64,000 nucleotides of DNA, from NCBI GenBank assembly GCA_963930655.1, contig OZ005620.1, forward strand, positions 7,951,001-8,015,000, read 5' to 3'. The notes beneath the pieces were generated by a model. That model worked only from the letters and a program-made list of their open reading frames with translations. It made no database searches and was not told the origin of the DNA. Each line of letters starts with the position of its first letter. The stretch's first letter is position 1. Source of the DNA: Myrica gale (lineage: Eukaryota > Streptophyta > Magnoliopsida > Fagales > Myricaceae). Made by a program: the position numbers and the translations under genes. Below are positions 56,623 through 64,000 of the stretch, one piece after another.

Positions 56623-57237
56623 TCTTAAGTTTAGAACATTGCAATTATTTTACAGCTTGGATTATGTCATTTATTTGATACAGTCATTTATGTATGTGCT
56701 CAATGCTTATTCATTGGAGTTTAGACTTTGTAATGGTAGTAATATGTTTTTGTTAAACATTTGTGTATTTTTTATTTGACCCTCTTGTATGAATTTTCGC
56801 AATTTCATTTAGTTTTTCGTTTGTATTGTGTGCCAATATTGTATATTGGTCACACACACATATGAGAAAAAAGTAAAATGGCCATAGAACCAATATGACC
56901 ATAATTTAATATGGTTGTAAAGGAACATTTAATATGGCCAACTTTTATATTTTTATTGTTAATTTACGATGGTTATAACTCAAGGGCTTAAATAAAATTT
57001 ATAATCACAATTTGACAAAAAAAAGCTCACTAAATTTCGGCCCAACTAAAAATATTTTTTTTGCCCATTAGGGCCTGTACAAAATCTAGCCAAAAATCCC
57101 AATTATTAAAATCAGAATTTTGAATTATCGATTTCCAGATCCGAAAATTCCGTTTCCATCTGGTATTTATTGGAAACAAGAATGTGATTCCAGTGAATAC
57201 TGGAATTGGAATGAGCAATTCTGGTTCTCACCCTTAC
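56623..57237 (+). mobile_element. Possible hAT 3' remnant, right part
   Basis: Ends with CTGGTTCTCACCCTTA; in reverse complement TAAGGGTGAGAACCAG is hAT-tip-like. The preceding CCAGTGAATACTGGAATTGGAA and GGCCCAACTAAA words recall hAT subterminal regions elsewhere in this window. No left tip or duplication was found, so this is a weak call. Confidence 0.25.
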
Positions 57238-59379
57238 CAAGTTCGAGTCACTTGAATGAGTTTGATGCTTCTACTGCTGAGCGAGTTCCAAACTTAGCAT
57301 GTACTGGACTATGGGGCCAATTTCGTGTGCACCACCTTTACCCTTATGGGCAAGTTCAGGCCAGCAGGACGGTTTAGGCTTTAATTACCAAATATTTGGA
57401 ATAGTGTTAGACTACCTTTTCCAACGCGTTTCTTCATCATGTGCATTACCTAATAAGATATTTTGGTACATTCGTACTGTAGACATTTTATAATCTACCG
57501 ACGTCCAGCCGGCCTTATTTTGATTGGTTTCATGTTATGGGGGCCAACTTGCATGAAACAGGGGGATCAAACAATGATCAGAATGGAGTCGTGAAAAAGG
57601 TTAATTTCAGTCCTAGCTGTGTATACCGAGATTTGGCACTAGTTAGTGATAGTTTGATTAGAATAAGAATAGCCCACACAGGGATAGTTTTATAATGTGA
57701 CATTTTTGTGAAAATTTGGGTACTATTCTTCAACTAGGAGGTGCATGTGGACATCTCGGAGCACTATCTAACCTATCAATTAATGCACCCAAAGTTGCAT
57801 TGTTATCAAATATTTTACGGTCACGAAGTCTATTTTACTTGCATTGTTAGTGGTCAGTGATATGCACTACATGATATATATAATGCAAACCAATAGTTGA
57901 TGGTTATATATAGCTTGATGGCTTTGTACATATTATTGCACATCAACTTTTACTGCAGGGGACAGCGATTATTCTATTCGTAACGAGCCGTACCTATACA
58001 ACTGAAGTGATTCCATAATTGAGACGTACTTTCCGCTTTACGTTTACGTTGCATTTAAGCACTTCTGAGGTTGAAAGATGATAATTAGGTTTTAGGCTCA
58101 AAAAGATACGTTCTTGTTAGTATTTTCTGGCACTTGTATGAGGAGTTTGAAACCTTGAGACGAACTATCGATCATAAGTCGGAGTAAGGTGAGGATGACG
58201 CCAAATCATCGTTTCTCTTGTGCCCTATACGAGACACACATGTTACAACGCCTGAACAAAAGGTTGCAATCGTTTGTGAATTCTATTGGCCGTACGTAGT
58301 TGGTCATGCTTGAAGTCGTTACATTAAACACAAGGAAGAGAATGCTGAAGGCAGGGTTGGTGACTAGAGTGAAGTCGTAACATGGCAAGCGTACTCGAAG
58401 ATATGCTGGATCACCAACTTTACAAAGAGAGCCATCGTGTGTTGAAAATTTTGGTTCGAGACTGTTTTTCACTAAAAAATAAGTGAGTTATAGCTGTTAG
58501 GTTAAACTTGGAGATGAAAATCTTCTTCTGTTCCTCGATTGTGAAGTGATACTAAACTCATGAGCTTATTTTCTTAGATCAGAACAAGTGGATATGATTT
58601 CCTTTTTTTGTCCCCATGTTGCCACACTTCATCGAAACGTAAAAAAGGAAAGAGTGGCTGACGTTTCTCTCGCTTTTGAGATACGAGATCTCGGCTGGAG
58701 ATCCACACAATGACTATTAACGTAGTGGTATACATATTAATTTATAGATATACAAGCACCCTTGGTAGATCTTTTCTTTTTAAGTAATACTTAGCATATA
58801 CAGTGGCCCGTGGTTTTATAAACCATAGGCCACAAGATATGCTATTTATATAAACAAGGCTTTTTCCCTCTTCGTTATGGACCCAATATACGCTTTGGAC
58901 CACATATATACTATTACGTATTGCTTGCCAAGGGGCAAAAACGAAAGAAAAGAAAACAAGAACAAGAAAAGACATGTGTGAACATGACTTTTTTTGTTTT
59001 TGAGGAAAAGCAAAAGCCGAATAAATGCCACGACAAAGCTCAAAAGGTTGTAAAGAGAAACAAAAAAAGGCAACTGATTATCAAGGTTGATGCCGGGTTC
59101 TCATACTCCTTTCTGATCAAATTATGGCATCACGAGAGAAAGTTTGAAAAGAAGAAAAAGCAAAAAGGAAAATTATAGAAGTTTGTTCAGATATGTTGTC
59201 ACTTCCTGACTTGGAATGATTAGAACCTAAATAGAGTCCGAAAAGAGGAAAGTCATGACAAATAATCCTCCATGCAGAAAAGGTAGAAAGGAAGATACTT
59301 TCTCCATCAGAAAAGAAACCTCAATGCACCGTACAGACCTACTTGAATTTTAGTGCGATAAATAAGGGCAGCCGAGGTG
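57238..59379. other. Upstream region of CLE gene 2, nothing else recognised
   Basis: Several short open frames (for example 58206-58472 minus) show no family features. Confidence 0.35.
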
Positions 59380-59388
59380 TATATATAC
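59380..59388 (+). promoter_or_regulatory. TATA box of CLE gene 2
   Basis: GTATATATA lies 81-89 bases before the chosen ATG. A transcription start about 30 bases downstream would fall near 59412, after the earlier in-frame ATG at 59406, which supports the ATG at 59469. Confidence 0.65.
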
Positions 59389-59468
59389 ATACCAGTTCCC
59401 GACATATGGAATCACTAGGGCGCCGAGCAGTTTCGAAAGCCAACTTTGAAAAGAAAGTGACCAATTAC

Positions 59469-59684
59469 ATGGCGAGCCTTAAATTCTGCTTATGCCTTTC
59501 TCTAGTTTTGTGTTCAGTTTCGACTTCCAAAGCTCGTTCTCCTCCAGCATTTTCAAACAAGGGCAACAGGGCACTGATACATAGCGTCAGAGAGGGGCTT
59601 AAGGCTAGTAGTGCAAGACAAGCAGGAAGGCCTTTCGAGTCCAAGCGACGAAGTCCTGGAGGGCCTGATCCACGACATCACTGA
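59469..59684 (+). CDS. CLE: CLE signalling-peptide precursor (CLE1-7 type)
   Basis: 71 residues, single exon, intact. Residues 1 to about 21 (MASLKFCLCLSLVLCSVSTSK) are a secretion signal; a basic variable region follows. The last 12 residues RRSPGGPDPRHH (60-71) are a CLE dodecapeptide of the CLE1-7 group. Arg at position 2, where Leu, Val or Phe is usual, is distinctive. In-frame ATGs further upstream exist (59406), but translation from there would bury the signal peptide and start before the expected transcription start. It lies on the same strand as the CLE gene at 35525 and has the same one-exon, TATA-driven layout, which suggests an ancient tandem pair. Confidence 0.95.
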   Translation: MASLKFCLCLSLVLCSVSTSKARSPPAFSNKGNRALIHSVREGLKASSARQAGRPFESKRRSPGGPDPRHH

Positions 59685-60348
59685 TCTCTAACTCACCTCT
59701 GCCGGCAAAGCGTGTAGTTCATGCAAAAGCTTGGTGGATTCTTTTTCTTTTCCTCCTTTCGCTAATTTCTTTCCTCTTGCGAGTCAAAAATTGTACCTTG
59801 GACTCCTATCTATGAGCGATATTTACCTACCCTTACATCATCTCAACCAAGAACTAGGGGCAAAACTCTTTGCTCTGGCTCTTATGATGTATAGTGCATG
59901 TGCATCAATGAGTTCAAACAAAGTGTAACCTGCTTAATGATTGACTACCGATCATGGGGAGACATTACACAAAATCTTCCAAAGTTCAAATGAAAATTCA
60001 TCTTACAAGAAAATTTCTGTTGCATTTAACAAAATAAAAATAAAATTGCTGTTGCAGAAACTCGAGAGTGGTAATTGCAGATATCGTTCTTCCACCTATA
60101 ACAGCTAGTAGACATTAATCTACTGCTTGTTTGGGGTCAACATCGCTTCATATATATATATACAGAAGGGACGGTATCCGAAAAATCTACAGCAGTTTGG
60201 GCAACAAAGAATCGTCCAATTTCAGGACAAACTGAGCAGAAGCCCAGTACTCCCAAAACGTTGTAATTACCAGCTGCACTGTATTTAAATTAAATGCATT
60301 ACCAGCCTCCATTTAGTACACTTACATGGTTCAAGAAACCTTCATATA
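59685..60348. other. 3' region of CLE gene 2 and spacer
   Basis: T-rich untranslated sequence after the stop, then AT-rich spacer with a short AT run at 60152-60160. No further gene. Confidence 0.4.
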
Positions 60349-60489
60349 ATCAGCGAATCCCACAATGCACAATGGGCGGTCATAGAATAATATGGGCGGC
60401 AAGACAAATAGAGTTTATTGCTTCTATCTTTCTGCTCCTCTTGTTACCATTGGACGGCCAGAATCAGCGAATCCCACAATGCACAATGG
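60349..60489. repeat. 27-bp perfect direct repeat with 114-bp period
   Basis: ATCAGCGAATCCCACAAT with GCACAATGG after it occurs at 60349-60375 and again at 60463-60489. The sequence between is not repeated. Confidence 0.7.
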
Positions 60490-60883
60490 TTTCTTAGTAG
60501 TAACTAAAGTGGTGCTCCACTGACACGACTGTGGAGAATGAGACAGCCTCTAATTGTTCTTTCCTTAAAAGCCTGTAGTCTAGTCTCTATTGGACACCAT
60601 GTGTCAATAAAAAAACTATGCCTGCTTGAAGAATATTCATTCTTCATTAATCGATAACTTTTTGCTTTTTTCGAATCATGTGATACTCATAGCTGAACTC
60701 CAAATTATTATTATTAAAAATAAAATATTAATTTAAATGATCCAAATATATCATCATAATACTTGCTGCTACTTTTAGTTATCCTAATGCGACAACTAAT
60801 TAGATTCTACCAATTATATTTAACTAATTTAGACTCACATTTTATCTTCCCAACATAATTTGCCGTCTTAAAAGTATCCAAAA
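60490..60883. other. Spacer before CACTA, nothing recognised
   Basis: AT-rich, no coding or repeat signal identified. Confidence 0.4.
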
Positions 60884-61243
60884 CACTACAAACAAATCGA
60901 CCTTTAGCATATGTCAGAAAACGTTGTTAAATCATTAGCAGCAGTTTTTTAGCGGCGGTTTTCACAACCGCTAGTGAAGCCCTCGGGTCTATAGACCCGA
61001 AGTTCTATAGAAGCGGACCGCCACTATAGACCCGAAGAGGATTTTTTTTTGCAGTGTTTCTTGAAACGCTGCTACATGTCTTTAACAGCATTTTTTCGAC
61101 CGCCGCTAAAGGGTCTATGCCAACGTTTTATTATTTTTATTGTTTTTATTTTCTTCCAGCGTTTTAAAACTCCACTATGTCAGTATTAAAAACGCTATAA
61201 TAGAAAAGTGTAATAAAATAAAGTATATTTTATCATTGACTAA

Positions 61244-61442
61244 GGGTGTGTTTGTGTTGTAAAATTTTAGTGTTGTTAAAATTTTAGGTATTTGGTTTAG
61301 TGAAAAAGTGAAGAGAGAGGTAATTTTTTATATTTTTTGTAGTGAATAGTAGTGATTTGATGGGGGAGAGAGTGATTATATTGTAATTTTTTATTGTGTT
61401 AAAATTTTAGAGTGTGTAAAATTTTAGGACGCAAACGCAACC
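61244..61442. mobile_element. Tourist/Harbinger-like MITE, 199 bp
   Basis: The tips are GGGTGTGTTTGTGTTG and, in reverse complement, GGTTGCGTTTGCGTCC; TAA flanks both sides (61241-61243 and 61443-61445). The related CACTA copy at about 17988-18001 shows the unfilled site GACTAAATAACC, so the insertion and its duplication are confirmed within this window. Confidence 0.8.
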
Positions 61443-61557
61443 TAAATAACCACGTCTTACAAGTTTTGAAACAAACACAAATAAGTTCTAAAAGTTTCTC
61501 TGTAGTCTAAAAACTAGCAAGTAATGACATTTAACAACAAATAACAATAACTTTAAT

Positions 61558-63531
61558 CTTCAGCACCTGCACTAGCACCATCTGCTTCAGTATTATTTGC
61601 ATCATCTGTATTACCACCAACACCATCAACATTGTCTGCAATTGCCATATTGGAAATTAACAAACAATAATGGCATGAACAAAGATAAAAATAAATAAAT
61701 ACAAACACAAGAGTATAGTACACGCAAAATCAAATTAATGACAATCTTCATTTATGTTAGTATCTTACCATGAAACGTTTTCCGGCTTGCATGAGATGAT
61801 CCATGAATTGATGGTGGAACCTGGGCTGGATTAGAATTGACAACATTTTGGTTTTCGCGTTGTTCCTATAAAAGTTAAACAAACAATTAACTAGAAAAAT
61901 ACATAAATAGAATCGATAGTGATTATGTGAGGGTAAGTAACTAAAATTTCTTCCCAGGCTTTAGCCATCATTTTGATTGTAGATTGAAGCGATGAAATTA
62001 TAGACACCATAGTCTTCATTTTATCCCGAATTTCCACTATTTCCTCGTTATTAGAGGATGTAGGCTGAGTGGATATTCTGCTGGTGTTGGTAGGATGAGA
62101 TGAAGGAGTTGGTCCCAGTCCAACGCCGCGAATGCGACCATATCATTCTGGACCAATCACTTGTGCATAGCGGTTAGATGGTGACCAACTGATGTTGCCA
62201 CCCATTCTAGATTGGCTCAAGGCTTGTGAAATTATTGGATCATTCAATTGAGTCTCCTCCATTCGCCTCTGAAAGAATAGAACATACAGTTAAATTATGA
62301 TTGGTCATTTGCACATTCAAATCAAAATTTAATGTAATAGTGACGTGTTATTTTCTCTGCTATATCTGGATTCATTGGAGACCCTTCAGAACGTGAATGG
62401 ACCGCTTTATATAGCTATGCTCGATCAATTATAACTTGTTTCTCTTTTTCCTACATCACAAACACCATATGAAATGATGAAATTGTAAATTACTTATAAG
62501 AATCCTAATAATAACAACTACTTATAAGAATCCTAATAATAACAACTACTTATAAGAATCCTAATAATAACAACTATACTAGTAAACAAACTAATTGAGT
62601 ACTATGTACCATCTCATGAGAATGACGTGCAAAGCTCCGAGATCCTGCAGTTTGCACCGATGTCTGCAGTGATCAACTTTGTTTCCCGGTTTCACTTCGA
62701 CGCTAAATTAATACCAAGACATTATAAATTAATAATGAAGCAATATTCATGAAATTCATAATACAAAGAAATAATGTCATACCCGTCCTGCTTTAGAATA
62801 CCAAAAATTGACTAACTTGCAAAATTGCTCCAAATTAACATCTGTTGAAGCTTTACTTTTCACATATTGAGGGGGTAAAGGCCTCATTGAAATATTTAGT
62901 CTTCAAAATACATTTGTAATTTCTCCATTTTTCACCAAGATTTTTTAGGAACCAATGTTTCACTACATCCCTCAATGGACCCTCGGGGATTGTAAATCGC
63001 TTCTGCAAAATATACCACAAGAGTTAGGTGAGTAAATTATTAAACTTATATAAGTGCATTTCAAGTGCTTAAATAAAATAATGTATACCGTCATATGTGT
63101 CCAACAATCCTTCTTTATTGTCGTATGGACTCTACGCCAATCTACAACATCTAGAAGGATTTGATTAGGAACATGGACAATACTGCCGGTGAATTGGGCA
63201 AAAATGCCTCCTTCAGTACCTAGAGGCTGTTCATTCTCATTGAACTGGGTGGGAATCCATTCGCCCTCTTTTAAATTCCACACCTAAGCCATGCGCATTC
63301 CACCACGCACTTTACCAACTCGAGTATTATCTGCACATTTAACATGTGAAATTAAATTCACAAATAAATAACTAAAATTATCACTATTTTGGTTATTAAC
63401 ATACCAAGTGTTTCGTCATCGTTCGAATATTCATCTTCGAACGATGGTACCGTAGCTTATTGCGATGGTGGCATAGCTAGAGTAGCTTGATGTGATGATA
63501 AGCATATAGTCCTGAACCTCTTCCTCGTCAT
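61558..63531 (-). pseudogene. Ptta/En/Spm (TNPA-like) gene of the third CACTA
   Basis: Starts at an ATG at 63531 (MTRKRFRTICLSSHQATLA), has a stop in the first exon, then VGKVRGGMRMA, NLKEGEWIPTQFNEN, FAQFTGSIVHVPNQILLDV and DWRRVHTTIKKD (63340-63090). It next shows FTIPEGPLRDVVKHWFLK (about 62995-62940), the DGSPMN exon (about 62450-62345) and the GPE-x-x-GRIRGVGLGPTPS exon (about 62260-61940). It retains the N-terminal part that the copy at 18104-19520 has lost. A 28-bp unit (ACTTATAAGAATCCTAATAATAACA) is repeated three times in an intron at about 62491-62574. At least two stops make it a probable pseudogene. Confidence 0.7.
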
Positions 63532-63867
63532 TGTACCTACACAAAAACTATAGTAATCGATATTTGAAAATCAAAATACCACTGACCATATCCTACATCC
63601 ATTTCTTTGCATTTCTTTTGCTGAATGTTTATGCTAGCTTACTAACACTTTCGTATTTTATTCAGTCATGCATGATAGTGATTTCAATATAAAATCCAAC
63701 CCCAAAACAAAACATATGCTTAAACAAAACAACCACCAATATAGCATAATTCCAAAAGAAATGACAGTGATTGTAATGCATGTCCAAAAGAAATGTATTA
63801 CACAGAGAGATAATATTCTTTCTAAATAGATAATTTACTTGTTAAACAGATCGTGAAAATCACATAC

Positions 63868-64000
63868 CATAGGTACGTCCTGAGGTATATCTAGTGTTGT
63901 CCCTTCCACATCATTTCTAAACCACGTCAAATTAGCTTGTACATTCTCAGGGACTTGCTCAATGTTGAAATTGTAAGGCTCATTCTCGCAATAGTTATCT
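63868..64000 (-). pseudogene. C-terminal exon of a TNP2-type gene, partial
   Basis: The minus strand enters from the window end in an open frame: DNYCENEPYNFNIEQVPEN, ANLTWFRNDVEGTTLDI, then PQDVPM, followed by a GTATGTG donor at 63867. Position and acidic wording fit the end of the CACTA TNP2 gene. Whether the whole gene is intact cannot be seen. Confidence 0.5.

Larger units (their letters stand above)
60884..64000 (-). mobile_element. CACTA transposon (same family as 17489-27114), cut by the window end
   Basis: Begins CACTACAAACAAATCG and continues with TAGCGGCGG-type subterminal repeats to about 61110. From about 61140 it runs parallel to 17900 onward of the other CACTA, including non-coding sequence (for example TAGAAAAGTGTAATAAAA). 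Minus-strand Ptta-type and TNP2-end exons are present. The other terminus lies beyond 64000, so its length and duplication are unknown. Confidence 0.85.

Noticed and set aside
1-64000. LTR retrotransposons, CRISPR arrays, rRNA and complete tRNA genes
   Set aside because: Looked for paired long direct repeats, primer-binding sites, spaced repeats and RNA cores; none seen convincingly by eye.

Overview
The window is plant nuclear DNA, from an angiosperm that I cannot identify further. The evidence is two CLE signalling-peptide genes, plant-type CACTA, hAT and Mutator-like (MULE) DNA transposons, captured exons of typical plant genes (DJ-1D, plastidic glucose transporter, DNA ligase 6-like) and long AT-rich spacers. 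It is a transposon-dominated stretch in which the clear host genes are two small, same-strand CLE genes (about 35.5 kb and 59.5 kb). They look like a tandem pair pushed apart by later insertions.

Layout. 248-5381: a MULE with 325-360 bp terminal inverted repeats (TIRs) and a 10-bp target-site duplication (TSD), carrying a GRF zinc-finger/coiled-coil/membrane-anchor gene and a FAR1-type DNA-binding gene. 6542-10052: a decayed CACTA remnant with a younger non-autonomous CACTA (7718-9391, TSD GAT) inside it. 13016-16996: a decayed hAT element. 17489-27114: a 9.6-kb CACTA (TSD TTA) with broken transposase genes on the minus strand, a nested hAT (21068-22777), a nested foldback MITE (24150-24389) and a captured DNA-ligase exon. 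28145-33747: a young hAT with perfect TSD and a nearly intact transposase. 35525-35773: CLE gene 1. 38974-39905: a probable LINE-type remnant. 40238-44504: a Pack-MULE (10-bp TSD) holding pieces of a DJ-1D gene and a plastidic glucose transporter on opposite strands. 46562-56622: a 10-kb CACTA of a second family (TSD TCT), probably inserted in an old hAT remnant. 59469-59684: CLE gene 2. 60884-64000: a third CACTA, cut by the window edge, with a nested Tourist-like MITE.

Three themes connect the region. First, the 5-kb MULE, the 240-bp MITE and the Pack-MULE share the same tip sequence, so one MULE family appears here as a two-gene carrier, a foldback miniature and a gene-fragment carrier. 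Second, the CACTA elements at 6.5, 7.7, 17.5 and 60.9 kb share a TAGCGGCGG-type subterminal repeat. The element at 46.6 kb uses an unrelated GTCCGGACGT-type repeat, and this repeat also lies between its internal genes. Third, three elements have picked up host exons with their splice sites still visible.

I recognised no LTR retrotransposon, rRNA gene, complete tRNA gene or CRISPR array. All assignments were made by eye from sequence and translations; none was checked against a database.
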